Source: Taudactylus pleione
Taxonomy: Eukaryota; Chordata; Amphibia; Anura; Myobatrachidae
NCBI GenBank assembly: GCA_031769625.1
Contig: JAUIMM010001254.1
Location: 372,001-436,000 of the forward strand
DNA length: 64,000 bases
Direction of reading: 5' to 3'
Both the position numbers and the translations under genes were made by a program. The notes beneath the pieces were generated by a model. It did no database searches, was not told the origin of the DNA, and saw only the letters and a list, made by a program, of their open reading frames with translations. Shown in pieces: positions 11,302-24,341 of the stretch. Within the stretch, counting starts at the first letter, position 1, and every line of letters starts with the position of its first letter.

Positions 11302-14300
11302 AGATTTGCTGCGGTGACAGAAGTTGATTTTGGTGCTTAATTTTGACACAACTCACCAGAAATATATTTACCCGTATGAAAATTTACGTAAGCACCGGAG
11401 CTTAAAAATCGGCCAAAAATTTTTTATTTCAAAAATCCCCAAATTCTGCTTAAAAATTTTGATACAACTTAAAAAAGATTTGCTGCGGTGACAGAAGTTG
11501 ATTTTGGTGCTTAATTTTGATACAACTCACCAGAAATATATTTACCCATATGAAAATTTACGTAAGCCCCGGACCTTAAAAAACGGCCCCAAATTTTTTT
11601 TTTCAAAAATCCCCAAATTCTGCTTAAAACTTTTGATACAACTTAAAAAAGATTTGCTACGGTGACAGAAGTTGATTTTGGTGCTTAATTTTGACACAAC
11701 TCACCAGAAATATATTTACCCGTATGAAAATTTACATAAGCCCCGGACCTTAAAAATCAGGCCCAAATTTTTTATTTCAAAAATCCCCAAATTCTGCTTA
11801 AAACTTTTGATACAACTTAAAAAAGATTTGCTGCGGTGACAGAAGTTGATTTTGGTGCTTAATTTTGACACAACTCACCAGAAATATATTTACCCGTATG
11901 AAAATTTACGTAAGCCCCGGACCTTAAAAATCGGCCTAAAATTTTTTTTTTCAAAAAACCCCAAATTCTGCTTAAAACTTTTGATACAACTTAAAAAAGA
12001 TTTGCTGCGGTGACAGAAGTTGATTTTGGTGCTTAATTTTGACACAACTCACCAGAAATATATTTACCCATATGAAAATTTACGTAAGCCCCGGACCTTA
12101 AAAATCGGCCCAAAATTTTTTTTTCAAAAATCCCCAAATTCTGCTTAAAACTTTTGATACAACTTAAAAAAGATTTGCTGCGGTGACAGAAGTTGATTTT
12201 GGTGCTTAATTTTGACACAACTCACCAGAAATATATTTACCCGTATGAAAATTTACGTAAGCCCCGGACCTTAAAAATCAGCCAAAATTTTTTTTTTCAA
12301 AAATCCCCAAATTCTGCTTAAAACTTTTGATACAACTTAAAAAAGATTTGCTGCGGTGACAGAAGTTGATTTTGGTGCTTCATTTTGACACAACTCATCA
12401 GAAAAATATTTACCCGTATGAAAATTTACTTAAGCCACGGACCTTAAAAATCGGGCAAAAATTTTTTTTTTCAAAAATCCCCAAATTCTGCTTAAAACTT
12501 TTGATACAACTTAAAAAAGATTTGCTGCGGTGACAGAAGTTGATTTTGGTGCTTAATTTTGACACAACTCACCAGAAATATATTTACCCGTATGAAAATT
12601 TACGTAAGCCCCGGACCTTAAAAATCAGGCCCAAATTTTTTATTTCAAAAATCCCCAAATTCTGCTTAAAACTTTTGATACAACTTAAAAAAGATTTGCT
12701 GCGGTGACAGAAGTTGATTTTGGTGCTTAATTTTGACACAACTCACCAGAAATATATTTACCCATATGAAAATTTACGTAAGCCCCGGACCTTAAAAATC
12801 GGCCAAAATTTTTTTTTTCAAAAAACCCCAAATTCTGCTTAAAACTTTTGATACAACTTAAAAAAGATTTGCTGCGGTGACAGAAGTTGATTTTGGTGCT
12901 TAATTTTGACACAACTCACCGGAAATATATTTACCCGTATGAAAATTTACGTAAGCCCCGGACCTTAAAAATCGGCCAAAAATTTTTTTTTTCAAAAATC
13001 CCCAAATTCTGCTTAAAACTTTTGATACAACTTAAAAAAGATTTGCTGCGGTGACAGAAGTTGATTTTGGTGCTTAATTTTGACACAACTCACCAGAAAT
13101 ATATTTACCCGTATGAAAATTTACGTAAGCCCCGGACCTTAAAAATCGGCCAAAAATTTTTTTTTTCAAAAATTCCCAAATTCTGCTTAAAACTTTTGAT
13201 ACAACTTAAAAAAGATTTGCTGCGGTGACAGAAGTTGATTTTGGTGCTTAATTTTGACACAACTCACCAGAAATATATTTACCCGTATGAAAATTTACGT
13301 AAGCCCCGGACCTTAAAAATCAGCTAAAATTTTTTTTTTCAAAAATCCCCAAATTCTGCTTAAAACTTTTGATACAACTTAAAAAAGATTTGCTGCGGTG
13401 ACAGAAGTTGATTTTGGTGCTTCATTTTGACACAACTCATCAGAAAAATATTTACCCGTATGAAAATTTACGTAAGCCACGGACCTTAAAAATCGGGCAA
13501 AAATTTTTTTTTTCAAAAATCCCCAAATTCTGCTTAAAGCTTTTGATACAACTTAAAAAAGATTTGCTGCGGTGACAGAAGTTGATTTTGGTGCTTAATT
13601 TTGACACAACTCACCAGAAATATATTTACCCGTATGAAAATTTACGTAAGCCACGGACCTTAAAAATCAGGCCCAAATTTTTTATTTCAAAAATCCCCAA
13701 ATTCTGCTTAAAACTTTTGATACAACTTAAAAAAGATTTGCTGCGGTGACAGAAGTTGATTTTGGTGCTTAATTTTGACACAACTCACCAGAAATATATT
13801 TACCCGTATGAAAATTTACGTAAGCCCCGGACCTTAAAAATCGGCCTAAAATTTTTTTTTTCAAAAATCCCCAAATTGTGCTTAAAACTTTTGATACAAC
13901 TTAAAAAAGATTTGCTGCATTGACAGAAGTTGATTTTGGTGCTTAATTTTGACACAACTCATCAGAAAAATATTTACCCGTATGAAAATTTACGTAAGCC
14001 CCGGACCTTAAAAATCGGCCCAAAATTTTTTTTTTCAAAAATCCCCAAATTCTGCTTAAAACTTTTGATACAACTTAAAAAAGATTTGCTGCGGTGACAG
14101 AAGTTGATTTTGGTGCTTAATTTTGACACAACTCACCAGAAATATATTTACCCGTATGAAAATTTACGTAAGCCCCGGACCTTAAAAATCGGCCAAAATT
14201 TTTTTTTTCAAAAAACCCCAAATTCTGCTTAAAACTTTTGATACAACTTAAAAAAGATTTGCTGCGGTGACAGAAGTTGATTTTGGTGCTTAATTTTGAC

Positions 14301-15995
14301 ACAACTCACCAGAAATATATTTACCCGTATGAAAATTTACGTAAGCCCCGGACCTTAAAAATCGGCCAAAATTTTTTTTTTCGAAAAAATCCCCAAATTC
14401 TGCTTAAAACTTTTGATACAACTTAAAAAAGATTTGCTGCGGTGACAGAAGTTGATTTTGGTGCTTAATTTTGATACAACTCACTAGAAATATATTTACC
14501 CGTATGAAAATTTACGTAAGCCCCGGACCTTAAAAATCGGCCTAAAATTTTTTTTTTCAAAAATCCCCAAATTGTGCTTAAAACTTTTGATACAACTTAA
14601 AAAAGATTTGCTGCATTGACAGAAGTTGATTTTGGTGCTTAATTTTGACACAACTCATCAGAAAAATATTTACCCGTATGAAAATTTACGTAAGCCCCGG
14701 AACTTAAAAATCGGCCCAAAATTTTTTTTTTCAAAAATCCCCAAATTCTGCTTAAAACTTTTGATACAACTTAAAAAAGATTTGCTGCGGTGACAGAAGT
14801 TGATTTTGGTGCTTAATTTTGACACAACTCACCAGAAATATATTTACCCGTATGAAAATTTACGTAAGCCCCGGACCTTAAAAATCGGCCAAAAATTTTT
14901 TTTTTCAAAAATCCCCAAATTCTGCTTAAAACTTTTGATACAACTTAAAAAAGATTTGCTGCGGTGACAGAAGTTGATTTTGGTGCTTAATTTTGATACA
15001 ACTCACTAGAAATATATTTACCCGTATGAAAATTTACGTAAGCCCCGGACCTTAAAAATCGGCCTAAAATTTTTTTTTTCAAAAATCCCCAAATTGTGCT
15101 TAAAACTTTTGATACAACTTAAAAAAGATTTGCTGCATTGACAGAAGTTGATTTTGGTGCTTAATTTTGACACAACTCATCAGAAAAATATTTACCCGTA
15201 TGAAAATTTACGTAAGCCCCGGACCTTAAAAATCGGCCCAAAATTTTTTTTTTCAAAAATCCCCAAATTCTGCTTAAAACTTTTGATACAACTTAAAATA
15301 GATTTGCTGCGGTGACAGAAGTTGATTTTGGCGCTTAATTTTGATACAACTCACCAGAAATATATTTACCCGTATGAAAATTTACGTAAGCCCCGAGCCT
15401 TAAAAAACGGCCCCAAATTTTTTTTTTCAAAAATCCCCAAATTCTGCTTAAAACTTTTGATACAACTTAAAAAAGATTTGCTGCGGTGACAGAAGTTGAT
15501 TTTGGTGCTTAATTTTGACACAACTCACCAGAAATATATTTACCCGTATGAAAATTTACGTAAGCCCCGGACCTTAAAAATCAGGCCCAAATTTTTTATT
15601 TCAAAAATCCCCAAATTCTGCTTAAAACTTTTGATACAACTTAAAAAAGATTTGCTGCGGTGACAGAAGTTGATTTTGGTGCTTAATTTTGACACAACTC
15701 ACCAGAAATATATTTACCCATATGAAAATTTACGTAAGCCCCGGACCTTAAAAATCGGCCTAAAATTTTTTTTTTCAAAAATCCCCAAATTGTGCTTAAA
15801 ACTTTTGATACAACTTTAAAAAGATTTGCTGCGGTGACAGAAGTTGATTTTGGTGCTTAATTTTGACACAACTCATCAGAAATATATTTACCCGTATGAA
15901 AATTTACGTAAGCCCCGGACCTTAAAAATCGGCCAGAAATTTTTTTTTTCAAAAATCCCCAAATTCTGCTTAAAACTTTTGATACAACTTAAAAA
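11302..15995 (+). repeat. 27-monomer segmental duplication, copy 2 (m66-m92)
   Basis: This segment repeats 6608-11301 at a constant 4694-bp offset through its whole length, as in the markers at 12033, 12727 and 14117, which match 7339, 8033 and 9423. After its last monomer the array returns to the order seen after 3303: GATACA/CGGGCC, then ACCAGTATG. That supports insertion of a tandem copy by unequal exchange inside an older arrangement. The near-absence of differences implies a recent event or an assembly duplication. Confidence 0.9.
14376..14389. other. T6-CG-A6 palindrome, 27-monomer unit copy 2
   Basis: This is the equivalent of 9682-9695, exactly 4694 bp downstream. It supports the constant offset of the duplication. 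Confidence 0.75.
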
Positions 15996-18950
15996 AGATT
16001 TGCTGCGGTGACAGAAGTTGATTTTGGTGCTTAATTTTGATACAACTCACCAGAAATATATTTACCCGTATGAAAATTTACGTAAGCCCCGGACCTTAAA
16101 AATCGGGCCAAAATTTTTTTTTTCAAAAATCCCCAAATTCTGCTTAAAACTTTTGATACAACTTAAAAAAGATTTGCTGCGGTGACAGAAGTTGATTTTG
16201 GTGCTTAATTTTGATACAACTCACCAGAAATATATTTACCAGTATGAAAATTTACGTAAGCCCCGGACCTTAAAAATCGGCCCAAAATTTTTTTTTTCAA
16301 AAATCCCCAAATTCTGTTTAAAACTTTTGATACAACTTAAAAAAGATTTGCTGCGGTGACAGAAGTTGATTTTGGTGCTTAATTTTGATACAACTCACCA
16401 GAAATATATTTACCCGTATGAAAATTTACGTAAGCCCCGGACCTTAAAAACGGCCCCAAATTTTTTTTTTCAAAAATCCCCAAATTCTGCTTAAAACTTT
16501 TGATACAACTTAAAAAAGATTTGCTGCGGTGACAGAAGTTGATTTTGGTGCTTAATTTTGACACAACTCACCAGAAATATATTTACCCGTATGAAAATTT
16601 ACGTAAGCCACGGACCTTAAAAATCAGGCCCAAATTTTTTATTTCAAAAATCCCCAAATTCTGCTTAAAACTTTTGATACAACTTAAAAAAGATTTGCTG
16701 CGGTGACAGAAGTTGATTTTGGTGCTTAATTTTGACACAACTAACCAGAAATATATTTACCCGTATGAAAATTTACGTAAGCCCCGGACCTTAAAAATCG
16801 GCCTAAAATTTTTTTTTTCAAAAATCCCCAAATTGTGCTTAAAACTTTTGATACAACTTAAAAAAGATTTGCTGCATTGACAGAAGTTGATTTTGGTGCT
16901 TAATTTTGACACAACTCATCAGAAAAATATTTACCCGTATGAAAATTTACGTAAGCCCCGGACCTTAAAAATCGGCACAAAATTTTTTTTTTCAAAAATC
17001 CCCAAATTCTGCTTAAAACTTTTGATACAACTTAAAAAAGATTTGCTGCGGTGACAGAAGTTGATTTTGGTGCTTAATTTTGACACAACTCACCAGAAAT
17101 ATATTTACCCGTATGAAAATTTACGTAAGCCCCGGACCTTAAAAATCGGCCAAAATTTTTTTTTTCAAAAAACCCCAAATTCTGCTTAAAACTTTTGATA
17201 CAACTTAAAAAAGATTTGCTGCGGTGACAGAAGTTGATTTTGGTGCTTAATTTTGACACAACTCACCAGAAATATATTTACCCGTATGAAAATTTACGTA
17301 AGCCCCGGACCTTAAAAATCGGCCAAAATTTTTTTTTTCAAAAAACCCCAAATTCTGCTTAAAACTTTTGATACAACTTAAAAAAGATTTGCTGCGGTGA
17401 CAGAAGTTTATTTTGGTGCTTAATTTTGACACAACTCACCAGAAATATATTTACCCGTATGAAAATTTACGTAAGCCCCGGACCTTAAAAATCGGCCAGA
17501 AATTTTTTTTTTTAAAAATCCCCAAATTCTGCTTAAAACTTTTGATACAACTTAAAAAAGATTTGCTGCGGTGACAGAAGTTGATTTTGGTGCTTAATTT
17601 TGATACAACTCACCAGAAATATATTTACCCGTATGAAAATTTACGTAAGCCCCGGACCTTAAAAATCGGCCCAAAATTTTTTTTTTCGAAAAAATCCCCA
17701 AATTCTGCTTAAAACTTTTGATACAACTTAAAAAAGATTTGCTGCGGTGACAGAAGTTGATTTTGGTGCTTAATTTTGATACAACTCACTAGAAATATAT
17801 TTACCCATATGAAAATTTACATAAGCCCCGGACCTTAAAAATCGGCCTAAAATTTTTTTTTAAAAAAATCCCCAAATTGTGCTTAAAACTTTTGATACAA
17901 CTTAAAAAAGATTTGCTGCATTGACAGAAGTTGATTTTGGTGCTTAATTTTGACACAACTCATCAGAAAAATATTTACCCGTATGAAAATTTACGTAAGC
18001 CCCGGAACTTAAAAATCGGCCCAAAATTTTTTTTTTCAAAAATCCCCAAATTCTGCTTAAAACTTTTGATACAACTTAAAAAAGATTTGCTGCGGTGACA
18101 GAAGTTGATTTTGGTGCTTAATTTTGACACAACTCACCAGAAATATATTTACCCGTATGAAAATTTACGTAAGCCCCGGATCTTAAAAATCGGCCAAAAT
18201 TTTTTTTTTCAAAAAACCCCAAATTCTGCTTAAAACTTTTGATACAACTTAAAAAAGATTTGCTGCGGTGACAGAAGTTGATTTTGGTGCTTAATTTTGA
18301 CACAACTCACCAGAAATATATTTACCCATATGAAAATTTACGTAAGCCCCGGACCTTAAAAATCGGCCAAAAATTTTTTTTTTCAAAAATCCCCAAATTC
18401 TGCTTAAAACTTTTGATACAACTTAAAAAAGATTTGCTGCGGTGACAGAAGTTGATTTTGGTGCTTAATTTTGACACAACTCACCAGAAATATATTTACC
18501 CGTATGAAAATTTACGTAAGCCCCGGACCTTAAAAATCGGCCAAAATTTTTTATTTCAAAAATCCCCAAATTCTGCTTAAAAATTTTGATACAACTTAAA
18601 AAAGATTTGCTGCGGTGACAGAAGTTGATTTTGGTGCTTAATTTTGACACAACTCACCAGAAATATATTTACCCGTATGAAAATTTACGTAAGCCCCGGA
18701 CCTTAAAAATCGGCCAAAAATTTTTTTTTTCAAAAATCCCCAAATTCTGCTTAAAACTTTTGATACAACTTAAAAAAGATTTGCTGCGGTGACAGAAGTT
18801 GATTTTGGTGCTTAATTTTGACTCAACTCACCAGAAATATATTTACCCATATGAAAATTTACGTAAGCCCCGGACCTTAAAAATCGGCCAGAAATTTTTT
18901 TTTTCAAAAATCCCCAAATTCTGCTTAAAACTTTTGATACAACTTAAAAA
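15996..18950 (+). repeat. Block m93-m109, second copy of the 3304-6433 set
   Basis: It follows the order of 3304-6433, with one added monomer (16517-16690, CCACGG plus TCAGGCCC) and without the two extra monomers at 4694-5041. It matches 29037-31991 at an offset of about 13042 bp. The ACCAGTATG monomer lies near 16250, and the two consecutive AAAAAACCCC monomers start at 17039 and 17212. Confidence 0.8.
17681..17694. other. T6-CG-A6 palindrome in block m93-m109
   Basis: It lies in a GATACA/CGGCCC monomer like that at 5164. It directly follows the GTTTATTTT monomer because the two monomers at 4694-5041 are absent here. Confidence 0.75.
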
Positions 18951-21900
18951 AGATTTGCTGCGGTGACAGAAGTTGATTTTGGTGCTTAATTTTGATACAA
19001 CTCACCAGAAATATATTTACCCGTATGAAAATTTACGTAAGCCCCGGACCTTAAAAATCGGGCCAAAATTTTTTTTTTCAAAAATCCCCAAATTCTGCTT
19101 AAAACTTTTGATACAACTTAAAAAAGATTTGCTGCGGTGACAGAAGTTGATTTTGGTGCTCAATTTTGATACAACTCACCAGAAATATATTTACCCGTAT
19201 GAAAATTTACGTAAGCCCCAGACCTTAAAAATCGGCCCCAAATTTTTTTTTTCAAAAATCCCCAAATTCTGCTTAAAACTTTTGATACAACTTAAAAAAG
19301 ATTTGCTGCGGTGACAGAAGTTGATTTTGGCGCTTAATTTTGATACAACTCACCAGAAATATATTTACCCGTATGAAAATTTACGTAAGCCCCGGACCTT
19401 AAAAAACGGCCCCAAATTTTTTTTTTCAAAAATCCCCAAATTCTGCTTAAAACTTTTGATACAACTTAAAAAAGATTTGCTGCGGTGACAGAAGTTGATT
19501 TTGGTGCTTAATTTTGACACAACTCACCAGAAATATATTTACCCGTATGAAAATTTACGTAAGCCCCGGACCTTAAAAATCAGGCCCAAATTTTTTATTT
19601 CAAAAATCCCCAAATTCTGCTTAAAACTTTTGATACAATTTAAAAATATTTGCTGCGGTGACAGAAGTTGATTTTGGTGCTTAATTTTGACACAACTCAC
19701 CAGAAATATATTTACCCATATGAAAATTTACGTAAGCCCCGGACCTTAAAAATCGGCCTAAAATTTTTTTTTTCAAAAATCCCCAAATTGTGCTTAAAAC
19801 TTTTGATACAACTTAAAAAAGATTTGCTGCGGTGACAGAAGTTGATTTTGGTGCTTAATTTTGACACAACTCATCAGAAATATATTTACCCGTATGAAAA
19901 TTTACGTAAGCCCCGGACCTTAAAATTCGGCCAAAATTTTTTTTTTCAAAAAACCCCAAATTCTGCTTAAAACTTTTGATACAACTTAAAAAAGATTTGC
20001 TGGGGTGACAGAAGTTGATTTTGGTGCTTAATTTTGACACAACTCACCAGAAATATATTTACCCATATGAAAATTTACGTAAGCCCCGGACCTTAAAAAT
20101 CGGCCCAAAATTTTTTTTTTGAAAAATCCCCAAATTCTGCTTAAAACTTTTGATACAACTTAAAAATGATTTGCTGCGGTGACAGAAGTTGATTTTGGTG
20201 CTTAATTTTGACACAACTCACCAGAAATATATTTACCCATATGAAAATTTACATAAGCCCCGGACCTTAAAAATCGGCCAAAAATTTTTTTTTTCAAAAA
20301 TTCCCAAATTCTGCTTAAAACTTTTGATACAACTTAAAAAAGATTTGCTGCGGTGACAGAAGTTGATTTTGGTGCTTAATTTTGACACAACTCACCAGAA
20401 ATATATTTACCCGTATGAAAATTTACGTAAGCCCCGGACCTTAAAAATCGGCCCCAAATTTTTTTTTTCAAAAATCCCCAAATTCTGCTTAAAACTTTTG
20501 ATACAACTTAAAAAAGATTTGCTGCGGTGACAGAAGTTGATTTTGGTGCTTAATTTTGACACAACTCACCAGAAATATATTTACCCGTATGAAAATTTAC
20601 GTAAGCCCCGGAGCTTAAAAATCGGCCAAAATTTTTTTTTTTCAAAAATCCCCAAATTGTGCTTAAAACTTTTGATACAACTTAAAAAAGATTTGCTGCG
20701 GTGACAGAAGTTGATTTTGGTGCTTAATTTTGACACAACTCACCAGAAATATATTTACCCGTATAAAAATTTACGTAAGCCCAGGACCTTAAAAATCGGC
20801 CCAAAATTTTTTTTTTCAAAAATCCCCAAATTCTGCTTAAAACTTTTGATACAACTTAAAAAAGATTTGCTGCGGTGACAGAAGTTGATTTTGGTGCTTC
20901 ATTTTGACACAACTCATCAGAAAAATATTTACCCGTATGAAAATTTACGTAAGCCACGGACCTTAAAAATCGGGCCAAAATTTTTTTTTTCAAAAATCCC
21001 CAAATTCTGCTTAAAACTTTTGATACAACTTAAAAAAGATTTGCTGCGGTGACAGAAGTTGATTTTGGTGCTTAATTTTGATACAACTCACCAGAAATAT
21101 ATTTACCCGTATGAAAATTTACGTAAGCCCCGGACCTTAAAAAATGGCCCCGAATTTTTTTTTTAAAAAATCCCCAAATTCTGCTTAAAACTTTTGATAC
21201 AACTTAAAAAAGATTTGCTGCGGTGACAGAAGTTGATTTTGGTGCTTAATTTTGACACAACTCACCAGAAATATATTTACCCGTATGAAAATTTACGTAA
21301 GCCCCGGACCTTAAAAATCAGGCCCAAATTTTTTATTTCAAAAATCCCCAAATTCTGCTTAAAACTTTTGATACAACTTAAAAAAGATTTGCTGCGGTGA
21401 CAGAAGTTGATTTTGGTGCTTAATTTTGACACAACTCACCAGAAATATATTTACCCGTATGAAAATTTACGTAAGCCCCGGACCTTAAAAATCGGCCTAA
21501 AATTTTATTTTTCAAAAATCCCCAAATTGTGCTTAAAACTTTTGATACAACTTAAAAAAGATTTGCTGCGTTGACAGAAGTTGATTTTGGTGCTTAATTT
21601 TGACACAACTCATCAGAAAAATATTTACCCGTATGAAAATTTACGTAAGCCCCGGACCTTAAAAATCGGCCTAAAAATTTTTTTTTCAAAAATCCCCAAA
21701 TTGTACTTAAAACTTTTGATACAACTTAAAAAAGATTTGCTGCGTTGACAGAAGTTGATTTTGGTGCTTAATTTTGACACAACTCATCAGAAAAATATTT
21801 ACCTGTATGAAAATTTACGTAAGCCCCGGACCTTAAAAATCGGCCCCAAATTTTTTTTTTCAAAAATCCCCAAATTCTGCTTAAAACTTTTGATACAACT

Positions 21901-24341
21901 TAAAAAAGATTTGCTGCGGTGACAGAAGTTGATTTTGGTGCTTAATTTTGACACAACTCACCAGAAATATATTTACCCATATGAAAATTTACGTAAGCCC
22001 CGGACCTTAAAAATCGGCCCAAAATTTTTTTTTTCAAAAATCCCCAAATTCTGCTTAAAACTTTTGATACAACTTAAAAAAGATTTGCTGCGGTGACAGA
22101 AGTTGATTTTGGTGCTTAATTTTGACACAACTCACCAGAAATATATTTACCCATATGAAAATTTACGTAAGCCCCGGACCTTAAAAATCAGCCAAAATTT
22201 TTTTTTTCAAAAATCCCCAAATTCTGCTTAAAACTTTTGATACAACTTAAAAAAGATTTGCTGCGGTGACAGAAGTTGATTTTGGTGCTTCATTTTGACA
22301 CAACTCATCAGAAAAATATTTACCCGTATGAAAATTTACGTAAGCCCCGGAGCTTAAAATTCGGCCAAAAATTTTTTATTTAAAAAATCCCCAAATTCTG
22401 CTTAAAAATTTTGATACAACTTAAAAAAGATTTGCTGCGGTGACAGAAGTTGATTTTGGTGCTTAATTTTGATACAACTCACCAGAAATATATTTACCCG
22501 TATGAAAATTTACGTAAGCCCCGGACCTTAAAAAACGGCCCCAAATTTTTTTTTTCAAAAATCCCCAAATTCTGCTTAAAACTTTTGATACAACTTAAAA
22601 AAGATTTGCTGCGGTGACAGAAGTTGATTTTGGTGCTTAATTTTGACACAACTCACCAGAAATATATTTACCCATATGAAAATTTACGTAAGCCCCGGAC
22701 CTTAAAAATCGGCCAGAAATTTTTTTTTTCAAAAATCCCCAAATTCTGCTTAAAACTTTTGATACAACTTAAAAAAGATTTGCTGCGGTGACAGAAGTTG
22801 ATTTTGGTGCTTAATTTTGACACAACTCACCAGAAATATATTTACCCATATGAAAATTTATGTAAGCCCCGGACCTTAAAAATCGGCCAGAAATTTTTTT
22901 TTTCAAAAATCCCCAAATTCTGCTTAAAACTTTTGATACAACTTAAAAAAGATTTGCTGCGGTGACAGAAGTTGATTTTGGTGCTTAATTTTGATACAAC
23001 TCACCAGAAATATATTTACCCGTATGAAAATTTACGTAAGCCCCGGACCTTAAAAATCGGGCCAAAATTTTTTTTTTCAAAAATCCCCAAATTCTGCTTA
23101 AAACTTTTGATACAACTTAAAAAAGATTTGCTGCGGTGACAGAAGTTGATTTTGGTGCTTAATTTTGATACAACTCACCAGAAATATATTTACCCGTATG
23201 AAAATTTACGTAAGCCCCGGACCTTAAAAAACGGCCCCAAATTTTTTTTTTCAAAAATCCCCAAATTCTGCTTAAAACTTTTGATACAACTTAAAAAAGA
23301 TTTGCTGCGGTGACAGAAGTTGATTTTGGTGCTTAATTTTGACACAACTCACCAGAAATATATTTACCCGTATGAAAATTTACGTAAGCCACGGACCTTA
23401 AAAATCAGGCCCAAATTTTTTATTTCAAAAATCCCCAAATTCTGCTTAAAACTTTTGATACAACTTAAAAAAGATTTGCTGCGGTGACAGAAGTTGATTT
23501 TGGTGCTTAATTTTGACTCAACTCACCAGAAATATATTTACCCATATGAAAATTTATGTAAGCCCCGGACCTTAAAAATCGGCCAGAAATTTTTTTTTTC
23601 AAAAATCCCCAAATTCTGCTTAAAACTTTTGATACAACTTAAAAAAGATTTGCTGCGGTGACAGAAGTTGATTTTGGTGCTTAATTTTGATACAACTCAC
23701 CAGAAATATATTTACCCGTATGAAAATTTACGTAAGCCCCGGACCTTAAAAATCGGGCCAAAATTTTTTTTTTCAAAAATCCCCAAATTCTGCTTAAAAC
23801 TTTTGATACAACTTAAAAAAGATTTGCTGCGGTGACAGAAGTTGATTTTGGTGCTTAATTTTGATACAACTCACCAGAAATATATTTACCAGTATGAAAA
23901 TTTACGTAAGCCCCGGACCTTAAAAATCGGCCCAAAATTTTTTTTTTCAAAAATCCCCAAATTCTGCTTAAAACTTTTGATACAACTTAAAAAAGATTTG
24001 CTGCGGTGACAGAAGTTGATTTTGGTGCTTAATTTTGATACAACTCACCAGAAATATATTTACCCGTATGAAAATTTACGTAAGCCCCGGACCTTAAAAA
24101 ACGGCCCCAAATTTTTTTTTTCAAAAATCCCCAAATTCTGCTTAAAACTTTTGATACAACTTAAAAAAGATTTGCTGCGGTGACAGAAGTTGATTTTGGT
24201 GCTTAATTTTGACACAACTCACCAGAAATATATTTACCCGTATGAAAATTTACGTAAGCCCCGGACCTTAAAAATCGGCCAGAAATTTTTTATTTCAAAA
24301 ATCCCCAAATTCTGCTTAAAACTTTTGATACAACTTAAAAA
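18951..24341 (+). repeat. 31-monomer segmental duplication, copy 1 (m110-m140)
   Basis: This 5391-bp unit is followed directly by its copy. Markers in order include CTCAATTTT with CCCCAGACC, GGCGCTT, ACAATTTAAAAATATTT, AAATTCGG, a TTTTGAAAAA monomer, AAAAATGATTT, GGAGCTT with ATTGTGC, GTATAAAAA with CCCAGG, AAATGGCCCCGAA, TTTTATTTTT, two GCGTTG monomers, CCTGTATG and TTATGTAAG. Differences from copy 2 include CTGGGGTG near 20003 (CTGCGGTG in copy 2), GTACTT for GTGCTT near 21714, and the last monomer, which is chimeric. Confidence 0.88.
24168..24341 (+). repeat. Junction monomer m140, probable chimera
   Basis: It combines CCCCGGACC and CGGCCAGAAA with the TTTTTTATTT run. Elsewhere the CGGCCAGAAA form is generally followed by an uninterrupted T-run, and TTTTATTT goes mostly with TCAGGCCC. 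It sits at the end of the first 31-monomer unit, where the duplication breakpoint is expected. The partner at 29559-29732 has CCACGG with TCAGGCCC. I infer that the exchange occurred within this monomer. Confidence 0.55.
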
